A DNA stretch of 36,071 bases from Fimenecus stercoravium (GTDB taxonomy: Bacteria > Bacillota > Clostridia > Oscillospirales > Acutalibacteraceae). Positions 5,317-13,395 of the stretch are shown one piece after another. The notes below the pieces were generated by a model that worked only from the letters and a program-made list of their open reading frames with translations, was not told the DNA's origin and searched no databases. Made by a program: the position numbers and the translations under genes. Position 1 is the stretch's first letter. The number at the start of each line of letters is the position of its first letter. The DNA lies in contig DVIC01000082.1 in assembly GCA_018711545.1 (NCBI GenBank), forward strand, positions 1-36,071. The letters are read 5' to 3'.

Positions 5317-8027
5317 TGGAATTTCCGAACAGACCGTTCATTACAGTGGATAATGGGCTGTTTGCCATCGGCAACAGACATATTGTGCGTGTCTTTTCGG
5401 TGTCCGATAAACAGACGTTCCGCACCGAATATATCCGCAACCGCCGGATCGAGGGCGGGCTGGATCTGGTGTTCCAGCCCTGCTCGGAGGAATTTGTCCT
5501 GCGCGTATACACCGCAAAAAAGAAGATCGCCGCGCTCAAATGCTCGGCGCTTCGTGTGGCGGATATTTTGACGAACGAAGAGGGCGACACCAAGCGTTTG
5601 GAAGTCCGCTTTGCGCCGCTGCACGCACTGGGCGTCGGCTATGCGGTCGCCTTGACGTATGAGATCACGGGCGATAAGCCTTATATGTATAAGACGCTGC
5701 GCTTTTCCTCGACGGACGACGACGTGCGCGTAGATACCATTGATACGGAGCTCATTTCTCTGCCGCGTGAAATGGAGCAAAAGTGGAGCCGCCCGAATAT
5801 GAAGAAGGCGTTTTTGCAGCCGTATCATGCGGCGCTCGGGCAGCCGATCTATTTGAACGGTCTGTTCACGGGCAGCGAGTTCCCCGCGACGGACAACAAT
5901 ATTGAGGACGGCTACGCACATGTGCGCTATTACAGCGGGAAGTCCTTTTATGACCTTGCCGGCGGCAAGACCGAATATACCACGTGGAAAACCGTGTTCG
6001 GCGCGGCGCGCAGCACGCAGCCTGAGGTCGTACGTGCGGATTTTCTCTCGTATATCGATGACATTGCGCGGCCCGTGGATCTGCGCGTGCAGTACAATTC
6101 GTGGTTCGACCATATGCTGGACATTGACCGCGACAACATCCGGCATTCCTTTATGGAGATCGAAAAGGGCTTGACGCAAAACGGCGTGCCGCCCGTGGAT
6201 TCCTATGTTGTGGATGACGGCTGGGTGGACTACGACAAGGATTTTTGGGGCTTCAACGAAAAATTCCCCAACGAGCTTTACGAGGGCGCCGCATTAGCCG
6301 AGAGCTTCGGCTCGCATTTCGGGCTTTGGCTGGGGCCGCGCGGCGGGTACAACAGTAAAACGCCGGGCTTCGGCAAGCGTATGCAGCGCGCGGGCAAGGG
6401 TGGCTACAACCGCCGCAGCCGCGATGTGTGCACCGCCGACCACCGATACCATAAAAATATCACGGCGCTGTTTTTGGATTATATGGAGCGTTTCGACATC
6501 AACTATTGGAAGCTCGACGGCTTTATGCTGAAGCCCTGCCGTTCCAAGCACCATGGGCACCCCACGGGCGGATACGAGGGGATGTATGCGTTTACCGACC
6601 ACTGGGAAAATTGGATCCGAATTTTCCAAACCATGCGTGCTGCGCGTGCCGAAAAGGGCAAGGCTTTGTGGCTCAACCAGACGAGCTACAGCAACGCAAG
6701 CCCGTGGCACCTGCAATTCTGCGAAAGCCTTTGGATGCAAAACAGTGATGACGTCGGCTTTTTAGATAAGACCGACAGCGGCGAGCCGATGGGCGGTGCG
6801 GATTACGACCGCATGCTGTCCTACCGCGACGCAAAATATTTTGATTTCCACAAAACGCGCGCTTACCAATTCCCTGCGGCGCATATGTATAACCATGACC
6901 CCATTTACGGCAACACCGCGAAGGTGCAGATGACCGATGGGGAATTCCGTAAATACCTGTATATGCTCGCTTCCCGCGGTACGGCGTTTTGGGAGCTTTA
7001 CTACAGCTACAATCTTTTCTCCCCCGAAAAGTGGCAGATCAATGCCGACGTTTTGCGCTTCCTGCGCGATAAATTTCATATTCTGCGGCACGCGCAGCTT
7101 ATCGGTGAGAGCCCCGAAACGGGTTCTGTGTATGGGTACAGCGCATGGGACGGCGAAGAAGGTATCATAACGCTGCGCAATCCTTTGAATCGTGTGCAGA
7201 GCTTTTCCGTTACGCTGGATCGCCAAATCGGTGTGGGCGAGGAAGCGCGCGATATGGCTTGTGTCGTCTGGCTGCCGTACAGCCCCGAACCTATGAAGCG
7301 GGTTTGGCAATACGGCGATACGGTGCAGGTGGAGCTGCAGCCGCACGCGGTGCGTCTGCTTTGCTTCGGCAAGCCGGAAACGACGGCGCCCGTCCTCCGG
7401 CGTGCGCGCATGACGAATCAAAACACCGTGCGCCTGACCTTCGACAAGCGCATCGTGCTGTATGCCCAAAGCATTGCCGTGAACGGCGAGGTCTGCGAAG
7501 CACGGCTGTTGTCCGATTACAGCGAAGCGGAGGTGCAGCTTCATACTCCGGCAGCGGAAGGCGAAACGCTGACCGTATCTTACAGCGTCAGCGACGTTTG
7601 GGGCAATCAAGCGCAGGCGGATTGTGCCGTGACATGGTACCCGGACGGCAAGCTGCCGGGGGTGTTCTCCGGTGAAGGGGATTTCACGCTGCATATGCGG
7701 CTGGAAAACGCCCCGCGCGACGGTGTGCTGCTCACGCTCGGGCAGGGCTTCACGGTGACGGTTTCCAACGGCTGCCCCGTCGCTGAGTGCATGGGTGTAA
7801 AGGCTAAAGCGCACGACGCAGTGCACGAGCGGCGTTTTGCACGCTTGGATGTGGTGCGTGAGCCGAACGGCGTTTTGAAGATCTATGTGGACGGTGTGCT
7901 TTCCGGCGGCGCCTATGACCCGCAGCATAAAGCGGAGGCACTGCCTGCCGCAACGCTTCAGGCGCATGAGTCTGTCAAGGAATATGTCTTTTTTGATCAT
8001 GCCCAGCCGTTTGATGCGCTGCGTTGA
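5316..8027 (+). CDS. GH36-like alpha-glycosidase (alpha-galactosidase family)
   Basis: GH36 enzymes are retaining alpha-galactosidases and alpha-N-acetylgalactosaminidases. The 903-aa protein has an N-terminal beta-sandwich (to about 250) and a TIM barrel with VVDDGWVDYDKDFWGFNEKF (D300-D301-G302-W303). The clan-D nucleophile is in INYWKLDGF (D401), and SDDVGF (D478/D479) is a plausible acid/base region. From about residue 680 there are extra beta domains, the last resembling a concanavalin-like jelly roll (LKIYVDGVLSGG). No signal peptide is seen, so short oligosaccharides are the likely substrate. It sits before a sulfatase and a GH31 gene. The exact specificity cannot be read from sequence. 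Confidence 0.82.
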   Translation: MEFPNRPFITVDNGLFAIGNRHIVRVFSVSDKQTFRTEYIRNRRIEGGLDLVFQPCSEEFVLRVYTAKKKIAALKCSALRVADILTNEEGDTKRLEVRFAPLHALGVGYAVALTYEITGDKPYMYKTLRFSSTDDDVRVDTIDTELISLPREMEQKWSRPNMKKAFLQPYHAALGQPIYLNGLFTGSEFPATDNNIEDGYAHVRYYSGKSFYDLAGGKTEYTTWKTVFGAARSTQPEVVRADFLSYIDDIARPVDLRVQYNSWFDHMLDIDRDNIRHSFMEIEKGLTQNGVPPVDSYVVDDGWVDYDKDFWGFNEKFPNELYEGAALAESFGSHFGLWLGPRGGYNSKTPGFGKRMQRAGKGGYNRRSRDVCTADHRYHKNITALFLDYMERFDINYWKLDGFMLKPCRSKHHGHPTGGYEGMYAFTDHWENWIRIFQTMRAARAEKGKALWLNQTSYSNASPWHLQFCESLWMQNSDDVGFLDKTDSGEPMGGADYDRMLSYRDAKYFDFHKTRAYQFPAAHMYNHDPIYGNTAKVQMTDGEFRKYLYMLASRGTAFWELYYSYNLFSPEKWQINADVLRFLRDKFHILRHAQLIGESPETGSVYGYSAWDGEEGIITLRNPLNRVQSFSVTLDRQIGVGEEARDMACVVWLPYSPEPMKRVWQYGDTVQVELQPHAVRLLCFGKPETTAPVLRRARMTNQNTVRLTFDKRIVLYAQSIAVNGEVCEARLLSDYSEAEVQLHTPAAEGETLTVSYSVSDVWGNQAQADCAVTWYPDGKLPGVFSGEGDFTLHMRLENAPRDGVLLTLGQGFTVTVSNGCPVAECMGVKAKAHDAVHERRFARLDVVREPNGVLKIYVDGVLSGGAYDPQHKAEALPAATLQAHESVKEYVFFDHAQPFDALR

Positions 8028-8047
8028 TACACAAGGAGGAACCGGCG

Positions 8048-9523
8048 TTGAAACAGGTCGTTTTGATGATGGTGGATACCCAGCGCAAGGATATGGTCGG
8101 CTGCTATGACAAAGCGGCCCCGCCCACGCCGCATCTAAATGCGCTTGCTGAAAACAGCCTGCGTTTTGAAAACGCCTTTACCTGCCAGCCGGTTTGCGGT
8201 CCCGCACGCTCGGCGCTGTTTACGGGGCTTTATCCGCATACCAACGGGATGGAGGCAAACAGCATGCCGCTGCGCAGCGGTATTCCGCACATTGGGCAGC
8301 TGCTCTCCCAAAGCGGGATCGCGTGCGGCTACATCGGCAAATGGCATTTGGACGGCGGCGACTATTTCGGCTACGGCAAATGTCCCGACGGGTTTGACAA
8401 ACGGTATTGGTACGATATGCGCAACTTCCTTGACGAATTGCCGGATGACCGCGCGCGCCGGAAGAGCCGTCAAAATATGAACGGCCGCCGGGATGACCCG
8501 AAAGAGGAGGATACTTTTGCGCACCGCTGCTGCGATCGGGCGATCCGCTTTTTGGAGGAGCACCGCGACCGCGATTTCTTCCTGACCGTCTCTTTGGATG
8601 AGCCGCACGACCCAAGCGTTTGTCCGCGGCGCTTCTTCCGTGCGCTTCGACGATACCGCTTCCGTCTGAAACGCAATCCGAATGTACGCGCAAGTCTGAA
8701 ATATAAGCCCGTGCACCAGCAGATCTGGCGTGAAAAATACGGAAACATGCCGTTTTTCTGGTTTCGGCATATTGAGCGCGCCATGTTTGCCTGCAATTCC
8801 TTTTGTGATTACGAGCTTGGCCGCGTGCTTGATAAGATCGATGCGCTCGGCATACAGCCCATGATCATTTACACGGCCGACCACGGCGACATGTTTTTTT
8901 CTCACGGGCTTTTGGGCAAGGGCTGCGTGATGTATAACGAAATTACCAACATCCCGCTGCTGATTTCCGGCGGAGATTTTCAGAAGGGCGTCAGCCAAAC
9001 GCCCGTGTCGCACATTGATATGGTGCCCACGGTTTTGCAGTATTTTGGGGTGCAAAAGCCGAAAGCGCTTACGGGCGAGGCTCTGCAAACCGTCGATTTG
9101 CAAACGCCGAGGCGCGATGTGCATATCGAGTACACGCGCTATGAGGTGGATCACGACAGCTTTATGGGCTTTCAGCCGATCCGCTGTATTTTTGACGGAC
9201 GGTATAAGCTGGTGATCAATCTGATGACCACAGACGAGCTTTACGACCTGGAGACCGATCCTTTTGAAATGACCAACCTGATCCACAGCACGCAGCACGC
9301 CGCGATCCGCAATGCACTGCACGATCGTCTGCTCGATCACATGAATCACACACGTGATCTCTACCGCGGGTATTACTGGGCCTGCCGTCCTTGGCGTAAG
9401 GACAAAACAGCGAGCTTTGACGATACGGGCTTTATTCGCCAAAAGGCCGAGGATGATTTTGTGCAGCTGGATTACAGCACGGGGCTTCCCATGCAGTCGG
9501 CGGAACGCAGGCGTGAGGGTTAA
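8048..9523 (+). CDS. Sulfatase, Cys-type (formylglycine-dependent)
   Basis: Sulfatases of this family hydrolyse sulfate esters using a formylglycine made from a Cys or Ser. The 491-aa protein begins with the metal-binding strand VVLMMVDTQRKDMVGCY (Asp10) and carries the signature CGPARSALFTG (Cys50, Arg54), followed by HTNGM. Later come a GKWHLDGGD segment and TADHGDMFFSHGLLGKG, which hold further metal and active-site residues. No signal peptide is seen, so it looks cytoplasmic. The TTG start at 8048 lies 8 nt after AAGGAGG; an earlier in-frame TTG at 8024 lies upstream of that site. A Cys-type enzyme in an anaerobe needs a radical-SAM maturase (anSME), which is not in this window. The substrate may be sulfated sugar units. 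Confidence 0.88.
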   Translation: MKQVVLMMVDTQRKDMVGCYDKAAPPTPHLNALAENSLRFENAFTCQPVCGPARSALFTGLYPHTNGMEANSMPLRSGIPHIGQLLSQSGIACGYIGKWHLDGGDYFGYGKCPDGFDKRYWYDMRNFLDELPDDRARRKSRQNMNGRRDDPKEEDTFAHRCCDRAIRFLEEHRDRDFFLTVSLDEPHDPSVCPRRFFRALRRYRFRLKRNPNVRASLKYKPVHQQIWREKYGNMPFFWFRHIERAMFACNSFCDYELGRVLDKIDALGIQPMIIYTADHGDMFFSHGLLGKGCVMYNEITNIPLLISGGDFQKGVSQTPVSHIDMVPTVLQYFGVQKPKALTGEALQTVDLQTPRRDVHIEYTRYEVDHDSFMGFQPIRCIFDGRYKLVINLMTTDELYDLETDPFEMTNLIHSTQHAAIRNALHDRLLDHMNHTRDLYRGYYWACRPWRKDKTASFDDTGFIRQKAEDDFVQLDYSTGLPMQSAERRREG

Positions 9524-9539
9524 GGAAAGAGGAATACAT

Positions 9540-11930
9540 ATGGAAAAGCTGCATGAATATTTACAAGCCGCACCGGCGCCCGCACCTTGCGCGCAAAACG
9601 TGATCCTTGCGGGAAATACGCGCATAAGCGTTTTGCTGGACCGCGTCATCCGCATCGAGCACGGCACGCAAGAGGGCTTCACGGACGCGGCGACGCAGTC
9701 TGTCTGGTATCGCGATCACGGCACGGTGGAATTTCAGACCGAAAAACACGGCGCTGTGCTGACAGTAAAAACGGCAAAGGCGGCCTTCGCGGTAAATACC
9801 GCTTCCGGAAAGCTGCTGTATGCGGTCGTGGGCGGCAAACGGGTCCGTCCCTGCCGCCGCCATAACCTCAAAGGTACTGCGCGCACGCTGGATGCGACCT
9901 TCGGGCCGATCCCATTAAAGGATGGCGTTTTGTCCTCCGACGGCGTTGCGCTGCTTGATGACAGCAAGTCTCTGCTGCTTGACAAGGACGGTATGGTCAC
10001 ACAGCGCCCCGCAAACGAGCGGGACGTGTATGTGTTCGCCTTCGGCGATGACTATATCGGCGCGGTGCGCGCGCTGTTCGCCATTACGGGCAGCGTCCCG
10101 CTGGTGCCGCGCTTTGCGCTGGGGAATTGGTGGAGCCGTTATTACCCGTACAGCCAGGCGGAATACGAAAATCTGATGCTCGAATTCGCCCGCAAGGACA
10201 TCCCGCTGACCGTCGCCACGGTGGATATGGACTGGCACTGGGTGGATCTCGAAGCGCAGTTCCATGAAAAATTCAAAAAGACCTGGGGCAGCACCTCGGG
10301 CTGGACGGGCTACAGCTGGAACACCGATCTGTTCCCTGATCCCAAAGGCTTTTTGCAGTTCCTGCATGCACAGAATTTAAAGGTCACGCTCAACCTGCAT
10401 CCGGCGGACGGCTTCCGCTGGTTTGAGGACTGCTATCCCGAAATGGCAAAGGCCATGGGCGTGGACGCCGAAAAGCGCGAGCCCGTGGAATTCGACATTG
10501 CCGACCCGAAATTTATCAACAGCTACCTTGACATCGGGCACCATCCGTATGAAGCGGACGGCGTGGATTTCTGGTGGATCGACTGGCAGCAGGGCACGAA
10601 AAGCAAGCTTGCGGGGCTCGATCCGCTGTGGTCTTTGAACCATTATCACTATTTGGATAACGGCAGAGATGCGCACCGCCCGATGATCCTGTCACGCTAT
10701 GCCGGGATCGGCTCGCATCGCTATCCGCTCGGCTTTTCGGGTGATACGGCAATGAATTGGCGCGTCCTGCGCTTCCAGCCGTACTTTACCGCGACAGCGA
10801 CGAACTGCGGCTACACCTGGTGGAGCCACGACATCGGCGGGCATCATTTCGGCGAACACAGCGACGAGCTGTATGTGCGCTGGGTGCAGTTCGGCGTGTT
10901 TGCGCCCATCCTGCGCCTGCACTCGACCTCCAACGACCTGTTCGGCAAAGAACCTTGGAATTACGCTTGGGCAGCCGATACGCTTGCGACAAAGGCACTT
11001 CGCCTGCGCCATGCGCTGATCCCGTATATCTATGCGATGAACTACCGCACGCACGCCGAAGGGCGCGCACTGTGCGAACCGCTGTATTACACCTGCCCGA
11101 AAGAACCGGACGCTTACCGCTGTAAAAACGGGTATCTGTTCGGCTCGGAATTGCTCGTCTGCCCTGTGACCTCCAAGCGGGACGCCCGCACAAAGGTCGC
11201 CGTGACCAAGGTGTACCTTCCCGAAGGGCGCTGGACGCATTTCTTCACGGGCGCGGTCTATAAAGGCGGCAGGACAGTCTGCGTGCACAGCGACATGGAT
11301 TCCATCCCCGTCTTTGCAAAGGCAGGCGCGATCATCCCGCTCTCAGGTGATGCGGGCAACAGCGTCCGCAATCCCGAACATATGGAACTGCGCCTGTACC
11401 GCGGGAATAATACCTTCACGCTGTATGAGGATGACGGCGAAACGTGCGCCTTCCGGCAGGGAGACTTCAGCAAGACCGAGATCACGCTTACGGAAACAGA
11501 AAAAACGCTGACGCTTTGCATTTCGGGCGGCGCAGAAAAGCCGTATATGCCCCAAACCCGTACCTGGACGCTGCGCTTTGCCGATGTTGCGGACGCCGCC
11601 GGCATGCAGGTCACGGCGAACGGAAACCCCATAGAAGCACAGCCCCAAACCGATCCCGACACAGGGCTGACGGTCATGCTGCCGCCGCTGCCTGTCGGCA
11701 CGGCAGTCGAGGTCACGCTTGAGGGCGTACATGCGCGTGAAAACCCGCCGTACAAGGAGCGTGTGCGCAACATTTTAACACACTTCAACGCCAACAATAT
11801 GAAAAAGTCCGCGACCTATGCGGGACTGAAAAGCAAGGCGACCTTAGAAGAGACCGTCGCAGCGGCGAGGCGCGTGAAAAACCGCGCGCTGCGCGCCCAG
11901 CTTCTTGAGGCGCTGTGCGATATGGAATAA
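9540..11930 (+). CDS. GH31 family alpha-glycosidase
   Basis: GH31 includes alpha-glucosidases, alpha-xylosidases and alpha-GalNAcases. The 796-aa protein has an N-terminal beta-sandwich, then a TIM barrel beginning at FALGNWWSRYYPY (192-204). VATVDMDWHWVD follows, the nucleophile is in DFWWIDWQQG (D348), and the acid/base is in GFSGDTAMNW (D402). WWSHDIGGH lies just after. C-terminal beta domains follow, then a short basic helical tail (about 755-796). WWIDWQQG differs from the common WxDMNE, marking a divergent subgroup. No signal peptide is seen. The ATG at 9540 has AAGGAAAGAGGA upstream. It is the last gene of the operon, before a terminator. Specificity is unknown. Confidence 0.87.
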   Translation: MEKLHEYLQAAPAPAPCAQNVILAGNTRISVLLDRVIRIEHGTQEGFTDAATQSVWYRDHGTVEFQTEKHGAVLTVKTAKAAFAVNTASGKLLYAVVGGKRVRPCRRHNLKGTARTLDATFGPIPLKDGVLSSDGVALLDDSKSLLLDKDGMVTQRPANERDVYVFAFGDDYIGAVRALFAITGSVPLVPRFALGNWWSRYYPYSQAEYENLMLEFARKDIPLTVATVDMDWHWVDLEAQFHEKFKKTWGSTSGWTGYSWNTDLFPDPKGFLQFLHAQNLKVTLNLHPADGFRWFEDCYPEMAKAMGVDAEKREPVEFDIADPKFINSYLDIGHHPYEADGVDFWWIDWQQGTKSKLAGLDPLWSLNHYHYLDNGRDAHRPMILSRYAGIGSHRYPLGFSGDTAMNWRVLRFQPYFTATATNCGYTWWSHDIGGHHFGEHSDELYVRWVQFGVFAPILRLHSTSNDLFGKEPWNYAWAADTLATKALRLRHALIPYIYAMNYRTHAEGRALCEPLYYTCPKEPDAYRCKNGYLFGSELLVCPVTSKRDARTKVAVTKVYLPEGRWTHFFTGAVYKGGRTVCVHSDMDSIPVFAKAGAIIPLSGDAGNSVRNPEHMELRLYRGNNTFTLYEDDGETCAFRQGDFSKTEITLTETEKTLTLCISGGAEKPYMPQTRTWTLRFADVADAAGMQVTANGNPIEAQPQTDPDTGLTVMLPPLPVGTAVEVTLEGVHARENPPYKERVRNILTHFNANNMKKSATYAGLKSKATLEETVAAARRVKNRALRAQLLEALCDME

Positions 11931-11945
11931 ACCAATAGCAGCAAT

Positions 11946-11977
11946 GCCCGGGACATTTCGCCCCGGGCACTTCTTTT
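11946..11977 (+). terminator. Terminator of the glycosidase operon
   Basis: GCCCGGG (11946-11952) and CCCGGGC (11962-11968) pair, followed by ACTTCTTTTTT. The hairpin lies between convergent genes and has a T-run only in the plus direction. Confidence 0.8.
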
Positions 11978-11983
11978 TTGCCT

Positions 11984-12658
11984 TTATTTTCGGATCAGCC
12001 GATATTCTCCCGCCCGCAGCTCTGCGAGCAGCTCGCCGTTCGTTCGAATTTCCGTATCCGTCTCTATCCCGCCGCGCGCGGTATCCTCCGTTTTATGGTA
12101 ATCCGAGCCCGAAATACCGGGCTTTTTGTGTTTTGCCGCCCACATTTCGGCAATATCGTTGCGCGAATCATGGCGCACACAGGCGTTGTAGATCTCAAAC
12201 CCGTCGGGCAGGGCGGGATCAACGACGCGGATCCCGTCGCGGAACGGGTGCGCCTGATAAACGAGCATTCCGTTTTTGTGCGCAAGCGGCATAAAGGATT
12301 TTAACCGCATATCCAAAAGCCCCTCGGAACGGTATAAAAAATCCTCCGTCACGCCGTAAACCAGATAGTCATTGATGTTGCCGGGTGCCGTAAAGCGCAG
12401 TTCCATCCCCAAAAGCACGTGCAGGCCCGTGCCCTTTGCCGCCTGTTTTGCCGCACGGTAGCCGCTGAGGAATATATCTACTTTTTCCCGGTGCGTTGCT
12501 CCAAAAAAGGGGTCAAATGTCCTGTGGCTGAAATGGTCGGTCACCACAAGGGTGCTGTATCCCTGTTTTACGTAATTTTGTACCAATGTCGCCGCGCTGT
12601 CCTCGCCGCAGCGGCTGGTTTCGGCAGTGTGCGCGTGCAGTTCCGTAAGATACGGCAT
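11984..12658 (-). CDS. PHP-domain phosphoesterase-like protein
   Basis: PHP proteins are metal-dependent phosphoesterases (histidinol phosphatase or nucleoside-phosphate type). The 224-aa protein starts with the first PHP motif, TELHAHTAETS (H8, H10). It continues with the second, LVVTDHFSH (D41, H42), has a GMELRF strand with the third-motif Glu, a H-PFR segment, and GSDYHKTED near the C-terminus supplying the last Asp and His. The length fits stand-alone PHP proteins. It is convergent to the glycosidase operon and divergent from the transhydrogenase genes. AGGGAGA lies upstream of the ATG. The substrate is unknown. Confidence 0.85.
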   Translation of the reverse strand: MPYLTELHAHTAETSRCGEDSAATLVQNYVKQGYSTLVVTDHFSHRTFDPFFGATHREKVDIFLSGYRAAKQAAKGTGLHVLLGMELRFTAPGNINDYLVYGVTEDFLYRSEGLLDMRLKSFMPLAHKNGMLVYQAHPFRDGIRVVDPALPDGFEIYNACVRHDSRNDIAEMWAAKHKKPGISGSDYHKTEDTARGGIETDTEIRTNGELLAELRAGEYRLIRK

Positions 12659-12710
12659 GGCTTTCCATCTCCCTTGAACGGCAGCAGATTCCGTCTGTGC
12701 CTATACAACT

Positions 12711-12739
12711 ATTCTACCACAGAGCTGCCGCTGCAAAAC
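12711..12739 (-). promoter_or_regulatory. Probable promoter of the PHP gene
   Basis: On the minus strand TGGTAGAAT (extended -10; hexamer at 12716-12711) has a weak -35 (GTTTTG, 12739-12734) at 17 bp. The extended TG is the main support. Confidence 0.45.
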
Positions 12740-12785
12740 AGGGCGAAAAATACCGAATTTTTGTCTGCCGGGCTGTAAATTTCTG

Positions 12786-12866
12786 TGGCTTTCACAGGAT
12801 TTTCAAATTGCATTTTTTGCATATATGTATTATGATTATAAGGCATGGCTTTCACGCGCGAAAGCC
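12786..12866 (+). promoter_or_regulatory. Repeat pair flanking the transhydrogenase promoter, possible operators
   Basis: TGGCTTTCAC occurs at 12786-12795 and again at 12846-12855, on either side of the promoter at 12808-12836. The first copy lies in a CTGTG/CACAG dyad (12783-12797). The second begins a perfect 7-bp inverted repeat, GGCTTTC/GAAAGCC (12847-12866), just after the predicted start. A repressor pair-site or a leader hairpin are both possible; no known regulator site is recognised. Confidence 0.4.
12808..12836 (+). promoter_or_regulatory. Promoter of the transhydrogenase operon
   Basis: TTGCAT (12808-12813) and TATGAT (12831-12836) are 17 bp apart, about 58 nt before the NuoE-like gene. 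Confidence 0.7.
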
Positions 12867-12893
12867 GATTTGGAAATGTTGGAGGAAACGAGA

Positions 12894-13394
12894 ATGGATT
12901 GTGCTTGTCAGGCCCAAAAAAGCGATCTCTCGCTTTTGGACGGCGTTTTGGATACATACGCCGATGTCCCCGGAAGCCTCATCACGATTTTGCAGCACGC
13001 ACAGGAGATCTATGGCTATCTGCCGCAGGATGTGATTCGGTACATCTCGGAGCGCACGGGTGTAAAGCCCGCCAAGATTATGGGCGTCGCTACATTTTAT
13101 ACGCAGTTCCGCCTGCAGCCGGTCGGGAAATACCTGATCATGCTCTGCAAGGGGACGGCGTGCCACGTCAACGGGTCGGACGGAATCGAAAAAACGATCA
13201 CGGAAACACTCGGCATAAAGGACGGCGAGACCACTGCAGACGGGCTGTTTACGCTTAAAAACGTCGCGTGTTTGGGGTGCTGCAGTCTGTCACCCGTGAT
13301 GATGATCAACGACGAGACTTACGGCAGGCTCACACCGGATAAGACAAAGAAAATTTTGGCGGATCTTGCCGCCGCGGCAAAGGAGGGCGCTTGA
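12894..13394 (+). CDS. NuoE-like [2Fe-2S] subunit, StnC-type
   Basis: This thioredoxin-fold [2Fe-2S] subunit partners NuoF-like flavoproteins in complex I, bifurcating hydrogenases and Stn-type transhydrogenases. The 166-aa protein has the helical start (SLITILQHAQEIYGYLP), the VATFYTQF strand, and the four cluster cysteines as C85-x4-C90 (CKGTAC) and C126-x3-C130 (CLGCC). The ATG at 12894 lies 8 nt after GGAGG (12881-12885). An in-frame ATG at 12825 lies within the promoter and is rejected. The next gene starts 1 nt after the stop, so the subunits are probably coupled. The name is assigned from the three-gene context. Confidence 0.88.
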   Translation: MDCACQAQKSDLSLLDGVLDTYADVPGSLITILQHAQEIYGYLPQDVIRYISERTGVKPAKIMGVATFYTQFRLQPVGKYLIMLCKGTACHVNGSDGIEKTITETLGIKDGETTADGLFTLKNVACLGCCSLSPVMMINDETYGRLTPDKTKKILADLAAAAKEGA

Positions 13395-13395
13395 T

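Noticed and set aside
5948..9682. Long minus-strand frames opposite the glycosidase and sulfatase genes
   Set aside because: Shadows of GC-rich coding sequence; no ribosome binding sites and no domain signatures.
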